Part shown: one piece after another, positions 35,583 to 45,947 of the stretch
Layout of the letters: every line of letters begins with the position of its first letter
Position numbering within the stretch: the stretch's first letter is position 1
Assembly (NCBI RefSeq): GCF_030814475.1
Contig: NZ_JAUSVF010000003.1
Span: forward strand, 558,001-622,000
Direction of reading: 5' to 3'
DNA length: 64,000 bases
Source: Pararhizobium capsulatum DSM 1112
GTDB taxonomy: Bacteria; Pseudomonadota; Alphaproteobacteria; Rhizobiales; Rhizobiaceae
The notes under the pieces: model-generated
What the model saw: the letters and a program-made list of their open reading frames with translations, nothing else
Told to the model about the DNA's origin: nothing
Databases searched by the model: none
Made by a program: the position numbers and the translations under genes

Positions 35583-35834
35583 ATGCCCCAAATTCATTGG
35601 CAGAAGCCCGTCAAGGTCGCCTCCCACGAAGGTGAGGAACACATCATACCGGGACCAGCCGAAGCTTTGAGAAGCCTGGATCGCTGGATACGCCGCGAGG
35701 GCTGCTTCTACGAACGGGCCAAAGACCGGTGTCATGCCGCTCTTGAACTAGGGCAACCACCCGAAGACGCCCGACGTGCCTTCATCGTAGCAGCTTTGGA
35801 TATGGATGTTCCATGCGCTCGAAGACGATTGTAA
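35583..35834 (+). CDS. DUF982 family small protein (83 aa)
   Basis: MPQIHWQKPVKVASHEGEEH, then AEALRSLDRWIRREGCFYER, RCHAALELGQPPEDARRAFI and VAALDMDV. This is the full DUF982 pattern, including the C-terminal AR-AF signature. The start is not supported by a good ribosome site; the frame is open to 35448. It is distant from the two copies at 839 and 22542. Confidence 0.7.
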   Translation: MPQIHWQKPVKVASHEGEEHIIPGPAEALRSLDRWIRREGCFYERAKDRCHAALELGQPPEDARRAFIVAALDMDVPCARRRL

Positions 35835-35944
35835 GCCAGGGACAGTCCCCGGCCCGGCCGTGCACACTCGCACCGAAGCAGGCCGTGTCGCAGAAGAATA
35901 GAGGCGACGAAGCCCTACATTCCTGTGGCATCCCGTCGCCTTTT

Positions 35945-36185
35945 TCATTTCGTAAGCGGAGTGGCGGGAACGTGCCCGCTATGATGAACAGGGTTGTCAT
36001 CTCCTTCGGCTTCGACAGGCTTTTCTTCGTCTGCCGATTGTCCTGTACGAGCCGGAGGAACGCCAGCGTATTCGCTGGCTATGTCAGCCTGCTCCGGCAG
36101 AGGCTGAGGTTCAACATCCCCGCTTGACGGCTGAGGTTTTAAACCGGGCCTTGTCAGAAAGGTCTTCATTCGGCGGCTTGTTCAT
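35945..36185 (-). pseudogene. Small hydrophilic protein, probably frameshifted
   Basis: The ATG at 36185 (AGGAAGAAAAGGG upstream) gives MNKPPNEDLSDKARFK, then goes out of frame at a TTTAAAA run. The next frame continues PQPSSGDVEPQPLPEQADIA and on to 35945. A start at 36169 in the second frame is the alternative. It is the last of three small minus-strand genes. Confidence 0.45.
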
Positions 36186-36231
36186 ATCCCTTTTCTTCCT
36201 ACGATACATGGCGGCGGTGCGTGTCCGACCG

Positions 36232-36471
36232 CTATCCGCGAAATTCCTCATCCCTGATGTCGCGGTCATCATGGTTCAGATCCCAGTCCTTTTCCGGAGG
36301 CTTTTGACCCGGAGGCGCTCTGTTCAAAGTGGCATCGTCCGATCCCGTGATGACGCATGGCTCGGCGCTGGCAACGCCGTTGTTGGCGCTATGCTTCAGA
36401 CCACGCGCGTATTGACCCTTCCCGTCTCCCTCGACGGTTTCGGGCGGTGTGTCCCTTTTGCTTTTGCTCAT
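36232..36471 (-). CDS. Small hydrophilic hypothetical protein (79 aa)
   Basis: MSKSKRDTPPETVEGDGKGQ, ending DDRDIRDEEFRG. Highly charged and likely disordered. Its ATG overlaps the stop of the upstream gene (TGATG), so translation is coupled. Similar short charged proteins occur in stress regions of rhizobia; that comparison is an inference. Confidence 0.55.
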   Translation of the reverse strand: MSKSKRDTPPETVEGDGKGQYARGLKHSANNGVASAEPCVITGSDDATLNRAPPGQKPPEKDWDLNHDDRDIRDEEFRG

Positions 36472-36674
36472 CACCTATCTCCCTTGGTTTTTCCGAAGTC
36501 GGTTGCCTTGTTACGATTAGGGTAGTTGAGGTTTTCTCCTAGGGCGTCGCGATCGGTCTCCGGATTATCGATAGCTGGAAGATATCCGCGTGGGCGCGTC
36601 TGCTCGGGCCCTTCCCACCTCGGGGACTGGTCGGTCGTACCTGCGGGGCCGGGTTTGGGTGTTTCCTGTTCCAT
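36471..36674 (-). CDS. Small hydrophilic hypothetical protein (67 aa)
   Basis: MEQETPKPGPAGTTDQSPRW, ending NKATDFGKTKGDR. AAAGGAGATGTCCC leads into the ATG. Pro/Gly rich, likely disordered. The EcfG-type promoter at 36701-36725 lies 27 bp upstream, so this and the next two genes may be general-stress genes. Confidence 0.6.
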   Translation of the reverse strand: MEQETPKPGPAGTTDQSPRWEGPEQTRPRGYLPAIDNPETDRDALGENLNYPNRNKATDFGKTKGDR

Positions 36675-36700
36675 GGGACATCTCCTTTATGATGGCGGAA

Positions 36701-36725
36701 AACTATCGGCCGCTGCGGAAGTTCC
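36701..36725 (-). promoter_or_regulatory. EcfG-type stress promoter
   Basis: Minus strand: GGAAC-N16-AGTT (consensus GGAAC-N16/17-CGTT, one base off). It precedes the 36674 gene by 27 bp. Confidence 0.55.
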
Positions 36726-36816
36726 GCACCGTCGATGATCTCGTATGTCCTCAGTGACAACATTGAACAATCGTGTTGCCGCCGCGTTCATCGTCACCGA
36801 GCGGCGAGGAGCGTGC

Positions 36817-37729
36817 ATGTCAGAACAACTCGACCCAAAAACCGATCTTCACGGCGACGATCCGTCCGCGGCATCCCGGCAAGGATTTGCCGACCGCAAG
36901 GAGCTCGCCTCTTTCGCCTTCGAGCGCACCCGTATGCCCATGGTCGTGGCAGACGCCAGAGCGCCTGATCAGCCGATCGTGCTGGCAAATTCCTCGTTCC
37001 TGGAACTGACGGGCTACACCGCGGACGAGGTCATCGGCCGGAACCGCTTTCTGGAACCAGTTGCACACCAGCCCTCTCCGCGCCGATGACGGGACGGTCG
37101 ACTACATTTTTGCATCCCAGGTTGATGTCACAGAACGTCGACGGATCGAGGCACTCGAGGCTACAGAACGCCGCCTCCTCAAAGAAGTCGATCATCGCGC
37201 CAAAAACGTGATGGCAATCGTCGAAAGCATCGTCCGGCTGAGCAATGCGCAAGATCCGGAGCGATATGCCGCCGCGATACAGATGCGCGTCCAAGCGTTG
37301 GCGCGGGTGCACACGATGCTCGCTGAAAGTGGATGGACTGCAGTGAATATTGAGGACGTCGTGCGACAGCAGGTCATACCGTTCGCGGAAGAACGGCTGT
37401 CGCTGGAAGGTCCGTCCATCATGCTGCCGCCGCCGCTGGTCCAGCCGCTCGCCTTGGTGCTGCACGAGCTCGTCGTCAACGCCACGCGTCATGGTAGCCT
37501 GCTTTTTTCGGAGGGTCAGATAGCAGTGAAATGGATGGCGTTACCGGAAAACCACGGCTTTGAGCTCAGATGGGACGAGGCAGGTCCTCGTCGAGAGTTG
37601 GGTGAATGGAAGCCAGGATTCGGCTCGATGCTTATCGCTGCGATGGTGGAAACACAGCTCAAAGGGACGGTTCATAAGACGTGGGCGGAGAGCGGCCTGA
37701 AATTGCGGATAGCGGTCCCACTTCACTGA
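36817..37729 (+). pseudogene. HWE histidine kinase with deletion/frameshift in its PAS (LOV-like) domain
   Basis: ATG at 36817 (GAGGAG upstream). A PAS start is seen (FAFERTRMPMVVADARAPDQ, LANSSFLELTGYTADEVIGRN), then the frame is lost: after GRN-RF the next frame resumes at FWNQLHTSPLRADDGTVDYI, then ASQVDVTERRR. The ~35 residues in between, which in LOV domains hold the photoactive NCRFLQ cysteine, are deleted. The HWE kinase part is intact (LLKEVDHRAKNVMAIVESIV, HELVVNATRHGSL, LRWDEAG). Translation of the kinase part alone from an internal start (37061 on) is possible. Confidence 0.75.
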
Positions 37730-37863
37730 CGATCATTGCCGTACCCTCAGCTATTCAGACGGAAAGGTCTGAGCGTCAGGTCCTGTAGAGCAAAGGCCGG
37801 CGATGCATCCTTTGCCTCGCCCGCGCGTTATGGCGATCATCATCGAAGATGTTCGAGGTTGCG

Positions 37864-40515
37864 ATGTCCGACGACAAGCTGTCCAAATACAAGGCGAAAC
37901 GCGACTTCAAGCTGACGAAGGAGCCCAGCGGTGCAGGTAAGCTCAATGCCTCCAATCGCATGCGGTTCGTCATTCAGAAACACGACGCCACACGACTCCA
38001 TTACGATCTCCGACTTGAGCTCGATGGAGTCTTCAAATCCTGGGCGGTGACGAAAGGACCGTCGCTCGATCCCCACGACAAGCGCTTGGCCGTGGAAGTC
38101 GAAGATCATCCCCTCGACTATGGTGACTTCGAGGGCACAATTCCTAAGGGCCAATACGGCGGAGGCACCGTCATGCTCTGGGATCGCGGCCATTGGGAGC
38201 CGGAAGGAAAGAAGACCCCGCAACAGGCGCTTGAGGACGGTGATTTCAAATTCACCCTGGAGGGTCAGCGTCTGCATGGCAGCTTCGTCCTTGTTCGGAT
38301 GAAGCACGACCGCAATGGCGAAAAGCGCACCAACTGGCTGCTGATCAAGCACCAGGATGGTGATGCCGTCGACAGCCATGGTGATGCGATCCTGGAGGAT
38401 GCCACCTCTGTCGCCTCCGGACGGACCATGGATATCATCGCCTCTGGCAAGGGCCGCAAACCCAGGCCCTTCATGGTTGCCGGCGACGCCGTTGCGGCAG
38501 ACGCGGTTTGGGACAGCAATCATGGACTCGCCGCTGAAGAACGGAAAGCGAAGGCACCGAAGCGCATTTCGAAAACGTCAGTGAAAGAGCCGACCTCGAC
38601 AATGCCCGACTTCGTCCATCCGCAGCTCTGCGAAAGTCTCAAACGCCCTCCATCCGCAAACAACTGGATCCATGAGATCAAGTTTGACGGTTACAGGATA
38701 CAGGCGCGGGTTGTTGATGGCGAGGTCACGCTGAAGACACGCAAGGGACTGGACTGGACGGCTAAGTATCCTGCGATCGCAAAGTCCTTCGCGGCGTTGC
38801 CGGACACTGTAATTGACGGCGAGATCTGTGCACTCGACGAACATGGCGCTCCTGATTTTGCAGCACTCCAGGCGGCGCTGTCGGAAGAAAAAACAGACGA
38901 TCTGGTTTATTTTGCATTCGACCTGCTATTCGAGGGGGACAAGGACTGGCGCGACAGTAAGCTGGTCGACCGAAAGGCGCGTCTACAGTCGATCCTGAGC
39001 GATAGTGGCGGCGACGATCCGCGCCTACGGTATGTCGATCATTTCGAAACCGGTGGCGACGCTGTCCTCAAATCAGCCTGCAAGCTGTCGCTCGAGGGCA
39101 TCATCTCCAAGCAGGCCGACGTGCCGTACCGATCCGGTCGAACGAAGACCTGGGTCAAGTCCAAATGTCGCGCGGGCCATGAGGTCGTCATTGGAGGCTG
39201 GTCAACAACAGGCGGCAACTTCCGTTCTTTGCTCGTAGGGGTCAACCGTGGCGACAGCTTCATCTACGTCGGGCGGGTGGGAACGGGCTACAGCGCCGCA
39301 AAGGTCGCGACCTTGTTGCCGAAGCTGAAAGAGATTGAGTCAAAGACCTCTCCATTTACCGGAGTTGGCGCGCCGAAGCGCGAGCCCGGCGTTGTCTGGG
39401 TCAAGCCGGAGCTTGTCGCTGAGATCGAGTTCGAAGGCTGGACTGCCGATGGCAAGGTGAGACAGGCGGCGTTCAAGGGATTGCGGGAGGACAAACCTGC
39501 CTCCGAGGTGGAAGCGGAAAAACCTGCCGAGCCGGAAACGACGGAGCTCCCCGAACCTCAAAAAGACCGCAAGACTTCCAGCCGCCGCTCGTCTGCGAAA
39601 ATAAATGTCATGGGCGTTATGATCTCAAACCCTGACAAGCCGCTCTGGCCGGATGCAAACGATGGAAAGCCTGCCACCAAGCGGGACCTCGCCGAATATC
39701 TGGAAGCTGTCGGTCTCTGGATAATAGATCACATCAAGGGTCGACCATGCTCGATCATCCGTGCACCGGATGGAATCGGCGGCGAGCAGTTCTTTCAACG
39801 GCATGCGATGATGGGGACGTCGAACCTCCTTGAGCTTGTCACGGTCTTTGGCGATCGAAAGCCTTACCTTCAGATCGACCGCATCGAAGGGCTTGCCGCG
39901 GTCGCTCAGGTCGCTGCCGTCGAGCTTCATCCGTGGAACTGCGAACCCGGCCAACCGGAAGTGGCTGGGAGGCTTGTATTCGACCTCGACCCCGGACCTG
40001 ATGTTCCGTTTTCCACCGTCGTTGAAGCCGCCAAAGAAATGCGCGACCGCCTTGATGCCCTCGGTCTCGTCAGTTTCTGCAAGACCACAGGCGGGAAGGG
40101 TTTGCATGTCGTCACGCCGCTTGAGGTGGCAAAGCGAAGCAAGCTGACGTGGCCGGAAGCCAAGGCCTTCGCGCACGATGTCTGCCTGCAGATGGCCCGT
40201 GACGCGCCCGATCGGTATCTCGTGAAGATGGCCAAGAAGCTTCGCAACGGCCGCATCTTCCTCGACTACCTGCGCAATGACCGAATGGCCACGGCGGTTG
40301 CGCCCTTATCACCGCGCGCCCGCCCAGGTGCGACTGTGTCGATGCCTCTGACATGGTCTCAGGTCAAATTGGATCTTGATCCGATGCGTTTCACCATCCG
40401 CACTGTTCCAGCGCTCCTGAAAAAGACGAAGGCCTGGGAAGATTATTGCGAGGGGCAGCGGTCACTGGAACGGGCGATAAAGCTCCTGGCGAAGTCCAAT
40501 AAGGCTGCCGCATGA
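37864..40515 (+). CDS. ligD: DNA ligase D (phosphoesterase-ligase-polymerase)
   Basis: 883 aa from the ATG at 37864 (GAGG upstream). Order: 3'-phosphoesterase domain (residues ~20-190: [36 protein letters not shown]), ATP-dependent ligase (KFDG in [14 protein letters not shown], near residue 270; [26 protein letters not shown]), then archaeo-eukaryotic-primase-like polymerase ([33 protein letters not shown]). This is the central enzyme of bacterial non-homologous end joining. Ku is not in the window. The next ligase gene overlaps its stop. Confidence 0.95.
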   Translation: MSDDKLSKYKAKRDFKLTKEPSGAGKLNASNRMRFVIQKHDATRLHYDLRLELDGVFKSWAVTKGPSLDPHDKRLAVEVEDHPLDYGDFEGTIPKGQYGGGTVMLWDRGHWEPEGKKTPQQALEDGDFKFTLEGQRLHGSFVLVRMKHDRNGEKRTNWLLIKHQDGDAVDSHGDAILEDATSVASGRTMDIIASGKGRKPRPFMVAGDAVAADAVWDSNHGLAAEERKAKAPKRISKTSVKEPTSTMPDFVHPQLCESLKRPPSANNWIHEIKFDGYRIQARVVDGEVTLKTRKGLDWTAKYPAIAKSFAALPDTVIDGEICALDEHGAPDFAALQAALSEEKTDDLVYFAFDLLFEGDKDWRDSKLVDRKARLQSILSDSGGDDPRLRYVDHFETGGDAVLKSACKLSLEGIISKQADVPYRSGRTKTWVKSKCRAGHEVVIGGWSTTGGNFRSLLVGVNRGDSFIYVGRVGTGYSAAKVATLLPKLKEIESKTSPFTGVGAPKREPGVVWVKPELVAEIEFEGWTADGKVRQAAFKGLREDKPASEVEAEKPAEPETTELPEPQKDRKTSSRRSSAKINVMGVMISNPDKPLWPDANDGKPATKRDLAEYLEAVGLWIIDHIKGRPCSIIRAPDGIGGEQFFQRHAMMGTSNLLELVTVFGDRKPYLQIDRIEGLAAVAQVAAVELHPWNCEPGQPEVAGRLVFDLDPGPDVPFSTVVEAAKEMRDRLDALGLVSFCKTTGGKGLHVVTPLEVAKRSKLTWPEAKAFAHDVCLQMARDAPDRYLVKMAKKLRNGRIFLDYLRNDRMATAVAPLSPRARPGATVSMPLTWSQVKLDLDPMRFTIRTVPALLKKTKAWEDYCEGQRSLERAIKLLAKSNKAAA

Positions 40516-41572
40516 TGACGAAAGGATCCGAGCAGAAGAAGATCGGTTACGTCACGTTCGGTATTTCACTCGACACGAGGCCGATGGAAGCCAAGTCAGC
40601 AACAGCGCTTCCCTCAGACGAGGGTTGGCAGTACGAGCCCAAATGGGATGGGTTCAGATGTCTTGCTTTTAAAGAAGGGGACAGCGTCGACCTGCGGGCC
40701 AAATCCGGCAAGCCGCTAGGACGATACTTCCCAGAGCTGGTTGCTTACCTCGCTGCACTTCCCATCGAGCGGTTCGTGGTCGACGGCGAACTGGTTATCG
40801 AGATCGTAGGAAAGCTATCGTTTGAGGCGCTGCAAATGCGCTTGCATCCGGCAGATAGCCGCATTCGAAAGCTATCAGCAGCAACGCCAGCGAAGTTCAT
40901 ACTTTTCGACCTGCTAATGAACCCGCAAGGCGATGACGTTCGAACTGAACCGCTCCTTCAACGACGCGCCGAGCTCGAAGCGCTGGTGGGAAACAAGGTC
41001 GACAAGAGTCGGCTCGCGCTATCGCCTTATTCCCACGAGATCGCGCAGGCCAAGCTTTGGCTTTCGGATGCGGGAAGCGGTTCAACGGACGGCGTCGTAT
41101 GCAAAGGGCTCGACGGACCGTACCTCGCCGGGGAGCGTGCGATGCTGAAGGTGAAGCGTTGCGGACGGCGGACTGTGTCGTCGGAGGGTTTCGGTATGAA
41201 ACTGACAGCAAACAAGTCGGATCGCTTCTGCTTGGATTGTACAACGATGATGGAAAGCTCGACCACGTGGGGTTCACGTCCGCTATCAGCGATGACCAGC
41301 GGGCAGACCTCACGAAAAAACTGGAAGAATTGCGAGAGCCGCCGGGGTTCACGGGGAAGGCTCCGGGAGGCCCAAGTCGGTGGAGCACCGAACGAAGCGC
41401 GGAATGGGTGCCGCTGAAGTCGGCGCTCGTGGTTGAAGTCAGGTTTGATCATGTCACAGGCGGCCGTTTTCGGCACGGCACAAAGCTCATGAGATGGAGG
41501 CCTGACAAAGCTCCCTCGCAGTGCACCTTCGAACAGATAGATTCGGCTCAGCCCGACGATCTCACATTGTGA
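40512..41572 (+). pseudogene. ATP-dependent DNA ligase (LigC-like), frameshifted
   Basis: ATG overlaps the ligD stop (ATGA). The adenylation core is intact: YEPKWDGFRCLAF (Lys nucleophile in KWDG), FVVDGELVIE, GSTDGVVCKGLDGPY, MLKVKR. At about 41158 one base, probably a T in what should read CGT TTG CGG, is missing. The next frame then continues RTADCVVGGFRYETDSKQVG, and SLLLGLYNDDGKLDHVGF to 41572. Repaired it would be ~353 aa, the family's normal size. Either a pseudogene or a sequencing error. Confidence 0.8.
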
Positions 41573-41718
41573 CCATCGGCTTCGTCTCGCTAGTTTTTAA
41601 CGCTGTTATTTAGTGGAACAGGATTGCCCTGGACTGGTTGAGCTTGCCGAGAAAACAGGTGGACAGCTGATGGGTGCACGGACCTCCAGTGCACATAGGC
41701 AGGGATGGATCAAGTGGT

Positions 41719-42621
41719 ATGGTTGACCGCTCGCCTGAAGCAGTAGCCGAGCGGCGGGCACGTCGCGCCGAACGGAGACGGAAGCAGCGGGACGCGAATG
41801 TCGGGCGCGCCGAGAAAATGCATGAAGCTAGGATTGCCGCTCGCGACGGCGAAAAGGATGCCAGCCTCCTGCCATCGTTATCCGGCCGAACTCTTATAGG
41901 CTGTTCGGGCTGGTACTATTGGCACTGGAAGGGACATTTCTATCCGGCTGATACCCCGTCAAATGAAATTTTCAATATATACCAGTCGACCTTCGAGACG
42001 GTCGAACTTAATGCGCCGTTCTATTCCTGGCCGACCATTGCTGCGGTCAAGACATGGCTTCGGCAGGCCAAGCCGAGCTTTGTCTACACCGTCAAGGTTT
42101 GTGAACTCATCACGCACGTCAAGCGCTTCGAAGATACGAAAACCTTGGTCGAAGACTTCGCCTATATTGCCGACCTGCTTTGTCAACAAATGGGGTGCTT
42201 CCTGTTTCAGCTGCCACCGAGCGTCCAATACAGTGACGAGACGTTGCACTTAATCCTGTCGCAATTGGATCGCTCACGTCGAAACGTCGTCGAATTCCGG
42301 CACCAGAGTTGGTGGAATGAGAATGTCTTCAATGCATTCACCGAGGCGGGAGTAATTTTCTGCTCCTGCAGCGGCCCTCGGTTGCCGGACGAGTTGGTAC
42401 GGACTGCCGACGATATCTACGTCCGTTTCCATGGAACCAAAGCTTGGTATCGTCATGACTACAGCGACGAGGAACTACTGATTTGGGCAGATCGGATCCG
42501 TGCGAGCGGAGCTGAGACGACGTGGGTCTATTTCAACAACGATCGCAACGGCTACTCCATAAAAAATGCAAAGCGACTGGCGGAACTCCTGAGGACGCGT
42601 GACCCGTCGACTATTCCATAA
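41719..42621 (+). CDS. DUF72 family protein
   Basis: About 300 aa from MVDRSPEAVAERRARR. A basic, disordered N-terminal extension (~60 residues) precedes the TIM-barrel-like DUF72 domain: LIGCSGWYYWHWKGHFYP, STFETVELNAPFYSWP, FLFQLPPSVQ, VEFRHQSWW, YVRFHG and a final YFNNDRNGYSIKNA. The function of the family is not settled. It is downstream of the ligases on the same strand. Confidence 0.85.
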   Translation: MVDRSPEAVAERRARRAERRRKQRDANVGRAEKMHEARIAARDGEKDASLLPSLSGRTLIGCSGWYYWHWKGHFYPADTPSNEIFNIYQSTFETVELNAPFYSWPTIAAVKTWLRQAKPSFVYTVKVCELITHVKRFEDTKTLVEDFAYIADLLCQQMGCFLFQLPPSVQYSDETLHLILSQLDRSRRNVVEFRHQSWWNENVFNAFTEAGVIFCSCSGPRLPDELVRTADDIYVRFHGTKAWYRHDYSDEELLIWADRIRASGAETTWVYFNNDRNGYSIKNAKRLAELLRTRDPSTIP

Positions 42622-42747
42622 AGCGGGCCATCGTGGCCGTCGATGTCTTGCGAAAGCATCTTGATCACTGCAGCCTTTATCGGTCATCAGAGGGGGAACA
42701 TCTGCTGGCTCATTCAGTTGTGCGACATAATCAACGGAGGTTTCGAT

Positions 42748-43917
42748 ATGCGCGCACTTTGCTGGCACGGAAAAGGTGACGTTCGCGTCGATACTGTTCC
42801 CGATCCCAAAATCCAACATTCTCGAGATGCCATCATCAAGATAACCTGCTGCGCTATCTGCGGTTCTGACCTGCATCTTCTGGACGGCTATCAGCCAACG
42901 ATGGAAAGCGGAGACATCCTTGGCCATGAAAACATGGGCGAAGTTATTGAACTGGGTTCAGACGTCACCAACCTGAAAATCGGCGACCGCGTTGTTGTCC
43001 CATTTACAATAAGCTGCGGCAATTGCTGGTTTTGCAAACAGGGAATGTATTCCTGCTGTGACACGACAAACCCCAATGCCCAGATCGCACGCAAGGCGAT
43101 GGGCCATTCACCAGCAGGGCTGTTTGGGTTCAGCCATATGCTCGGTGGATACAGTGGGGGGCAGGCGGAATATTTGCGCGTGCCTATGGCGGATGTCGGC
43201 CCGATCAAGGTGCCAGACAGTGTCTCAGACGAGCAGGCACTTTTCCTATCCGACATTTTTCCCACAGGTTACATGGCTGCCGAAAATGCGCAGATTAAAA
43301 CCGGAGATACGGTAGCAATTTGGGGATGTGGCCCCGTGGGACAGTTTGCAATCCGCTCGGCTCTCATGATGGGTGCAGGACGGGTGATTGCAATCGATGA
43401 AGTATCTGAACGCCTGGCGATGGCGGAAGCGGGCGGGGCGGAAACGATTAACTTCTCCGAAACTGATGTCTATGGCGAACTCATGTCGCGTACCGCAGAC
43501 CGGGGGCCTGATAGTTGCATTGACGCAGTTGGATGTGAGGCATCAGGTCACGGCTCCGCCGATGCTCTTCTGGATAAGGCTAAGGCAGCGCTGTATCTCG
43601 CCACCGATCGGGTTCATGTGATCCGCGAGGCGATAATGAGTTGTCGGAAAGGCGGGACGATATCCATTCCGGGCGTCTATGTTGGAATGGGCGATAAAAT
43701 TCCGATCGGCGCGGCGATGAACAAAGGGCTTACCCTGAAGATGGGACAAACCCATGTGCAAAAATATACAAAACCGCTTCTCGAGAAAATCGAAGCGGGC
43801 GAGATCGATCCCAGCTTCGTAGTCACGCACCCAGCGGCGCTGGAAGATGCTCCCCAAATGTACAAGAAATTTCGCGACAAGGAGGATGGTGTGATCAAGG
43901 TCGTACTCAGGCCATAG
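42748..43917 (+). CDS. Zinc-dependent alcohol dehydrogenase (MDR family)
   Basis: 389 aa; ATG at 42748 with GGAGG seven bases upstream; the frame extends to 42643 without need. Catalytic zinc site CAICGSDLH and [10 protein letters not shown]; structural zinc Cys cluster [15 protein letters not shown]; Rossmann motif [17 protein letters not shown]. It resembles glutathione-independent formaldehyde/alcohol dehydrogenases of the FDH-like branch (long insertion after [11 protein letters not shown]). It oxidises an alcohol or aldehyde with NAD(P). Confidence 0.9.
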   Translation: MRALCWHGKGDVRVDTVPDPKIQHSRDAIIKITCCAICGSDLHLLDGYQPTMESGDILGHENMGEVIELGSDVTNLKIGDRVVVPFTISCGNCWFCKQGMYSCCDTTNPNAQIARKAMGHSPAGLFGFSHMLGGYSGGQAEYLRVPMADVGPIKVPDSVSDEQALFLSDIFPTGYMAAENAQIKTGDTVAIWGCGPVGQFAIRSALMMGAGRVIAIDEVSERLAMAEAGGAETINFSETDVYGELMSRTADRGPDSCIDAVGCEASGHGSADALLDKAKAALYLATDRVHVIREAIMSCRKGGTISIPGVYVGMGDKIPIGAAMNKGLTLKMGQTHVQKYTKPLLEKIEAGEIDPSFVVTHPAALEDAPQMYKKFRDKEDGVIKVVLRP

Positions 43918-44017
43918 CCGGCATACTGGACGTCGCCAGTAATGATCGTCGCGTCGTCCTAACCCTGGCATAAGGGACTTCATTGACTTCGCCGCGGCAG
44001 CGTCACGGGTGTCGAGC

Positions 44018-44648
44018 TTATTTGCCGCCCTGCAGGATCCCTTCGTCCGCCCGGACGATGATTTCAAGTTCTGCGGTGAACACGGTTCCATCGCGAACTT
44101 CCTGAATATATTCGCCATGCAACTGGCTGACCACGCCGCCGATGAATCTTGTACCCATCCCGGCATGGCCTGCGACTTGTCGAAGCCGTCTCCGTCATCG
44201 GCGATGACCAGGCAGGCGCGGGACTGCGAAAGCGCCCTGAGCGAGATGGTGATGTTGCCCTTGCGATCGTGCGGGAATGCATATTTCAGGCTGTTGGTCA
44301 CCACCTCGTTCACAAGCAATGCCAGCGGCGTTGCGTTGTCAGCGGAGACGCTGATATCCTCGATCTTATAATCCACAGTGACGCGGTCTCCGTTCGCACT
44401 CCCAACGTGTCGACGATGGCCGGGATGAGATAACGGGTCGACACTCCGGCGAACTGGTAGCGGCTGTAAATCTGTTCATGCACGGCGATCATCGCGGCAA
44501 TTCTGTCGAACAGCGACTTCTGCGTCTCAGCGGGAAGCTGTTGCATCCGGATGACCGACTGAACCGACTGGAAATTGTTTTTCACCCGGTGGTGGATTTC
44601 TCGCAGCAGGAGCTAATTCTGTTCGAGGGCGGCCGAAAGTCGAGACAT
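44018..44648 (-). pseudogene. Decayed HisKA_2 histidine kinase
   Basis: ATG TCT CGA at 44648: SRLSAALEQN-stop-LLLREIHHRVKNNFQ. The TAG replaces a Glu codon. It reads on as SVQSVIRMQQLPAETQKSLF, then a frameshift before DYKIEDISVSADNATPLALL and VNEVVTNSLKYAFP, then a second frameshift before GMGTRFIGGVVSQLHGEY. One nonsense and two frameshifts in ~630 bp. The H-box and N-box show that it once was a sensor kinase of the type used in alphaproteobacterial stress signalling. Confidence 0.8.
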
Positions 44649-44671
44649 GAATGGTTGATTTGAAGGGGTTC

Positions 44672-44857
44672 ATGATGACGAATGTCACGATGAGCGCGGC
44701 ATTGGCAGCAGGAGCGGATGCGAAATTGCTGCTTCAGCATCTCCCGCAACACGAGGACAATTTCACCAAGACCGGGCAGAAGAAGGCGGCCCACCTGTTT
44801 CCGGCCGCGGCCTTTTTGATGGAGAACTCTTCCAGCATCATGCCTCAAACGCCGTAA
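44672..44857 (+). CDS. Doubtful hypothetical protein (61 aa)
   Basis: MMTNVTMSAALAAGADAKLL, then LLQHLPQHEDNFTKTGQKKA. The frame starts after AAGGGG but spacing is poor. It could be a small helical protein; no domain. Confidence 0.3.
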   Translation: MMTNVTMSAALAAGADAKLLLQHLPQHEDNFTKTGQKKAAHLFPAAAFLMENSSSIMPQTP

Positions 44858-45010
44858 GCAACCGATACCGCCCCTGATGGACGACGCACCTGAATATGCT
44901 CATTCGTTGATGCCCGATGATGTCCGGATCGGAAAACTTTCCAATTCTGGTTGTTGACTCTCCGCGGCTCAAATGAGAACATTATGAGAACAAATGACGA
45001 GGTAGTTTTC

Positions 45011-45247
45011 ATGGCGACGGCGCAAAAATTCATCATCCTTCAGTTCAAGAAGGTGCGTGGTGGTATCGCGCCGGGCGAGATGAGGCAGGCATCGAGTGCA
45101 GCCAGTGCGGAGAAGATTGCGACAGCTATGGCACCACGTCATTCCGGCGTTGCCGCCTATTCCGTCATGGTTGATGAGGAGAGCGGAGATATGACTGACC
45201 CGAAGATCCTTTGCCAGTTTGGCGAAATCGCGGACCTCGCCGCGTAA
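45011..45247 (+). CDS. Small conserved hypothetical protein (78 aa)
   Basis: MATAQKFIILQFKKVRGGIA, then a helix (SAASAEKIATAMAPRH) and AAYSVMVDEESGDMTDPKIL. Strand-helix-strand pattern. GAGG eight bases before the ATG. No known function; sequences like this are frequent in rhizobial plasmids. Confidence 0.6.
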   Translation: MATAQKFIILQFKKVRGGIAPGEMRQASSAASAEKIATAMAPRHSGVAAYSVMVDEESGDMTDPKILCQFGEIADLAA

Positions 45248-45314
45248 GGGCATCACGCCCACACAGATGACAATTCAAAACCTGCAACTGCTGTGAGAAC
45301 AGGAGATCGAAGAC

Positions 45315-45620
45315 GTGTGCCCGCAAGTCATGAGCGCCGAAACCCACGAGACCATTTTTGCAGGTCCGGTCGATGAAATCGCGTCCGTGCTGGCCTGGCA
45401 CGATGGGGATGTGCGCGCCTCGATCCGAACGCTGCTCGGCGATCTGAAACAAGCCCGTGAGCAACTGGCATTCGCCGAACTGATAATGGGAACCGGGTTC
45501 AGCCGCGGCTGGAAGCCCAGCACAGGAACCGCAAAGGAGATCGATGATGCGAATTCAGTTCAATCACATGCTGAAAGAGAAACCGATCGAGGTTTACTGG
45601 ACGCCCATCGAACGGTGTAA
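45315..45620 (+). CDS. Small hypothetical protein (101 aa)
   Basis: GTG start with AGGAG nine bases upstream. The core is IASVLAWHDGDVRASIRTLL, then GDLKQAREQLAFAELIMGTG and FSRGWKPS. Helical. The last ~25 codons overlap the next gene in another frame. Confidence 0.5.
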   Translation: MCPQVMSAETHETIFAGPVDEIASVLAWHDGDVRASIRTLLGDLKQAREQLAFAELIMGTGFSRGWKPSTGTAKEIDDANSVQSHAERETDRGLLDAHRTV

Positions 45621-45903
45621 CCTGATCGAGACGCCGCCTTCACTTCTCCAATCGGCGGGCGGCATCTTCCAGGCCAAGAACCTTGAGGCATATGCCACGA
45701 GCATCTTTGAGTTGATCAGTTGCGCGCCCTTTGGGCTCTTTTACCTGCTGCGTGACACCCGCCGGCGCGAATACCTCGGCGTGTACTGCGTAAATGGGGA
45801 GGCTTCGCGGCCCGTCTTGATCAAGGAAGATATCGTTGAACGGGCAATGGAGCGACTGGAAGAACATTGCCGGGTCGGAAACTGGCGCGTCGAACTGATT
45901 TAG
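45544..45903 (+). CDS. Hypothetical protein (119 aa)
   Basis: ATGATG start with AAAGGAG close upstream. Reads MMRIQFNHMLKEKPIEVYWT, LFYLLRDTRRREYLGVYCVN, ERAMERLEEHC. Mixed alpha/beta, no known domain. It probably forms an operon with 45315 (77-bp overlap). Confidence 0.55.
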   Translation: MMRIQFNHMLKEKPIEVYWTPIERCNLIETPPSLLQSAGGIFQAKNLEAYATSIFELISCAPFGLFYLLRDTRRREYLGVYCVNGEASRPVLIKEDIVERAMERLEEHCRVGNWRVELI

Positions 45904-45947
45904 CCTGCAAAGCAGAATTCGGGTCTGCGCTTACTAGCCCCGGCGAC

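Noticed and set aside
37840..38523. 227-codon minus-strand frame opposite ligD
   Set aside because: Antisense shadow of a well supported gene.
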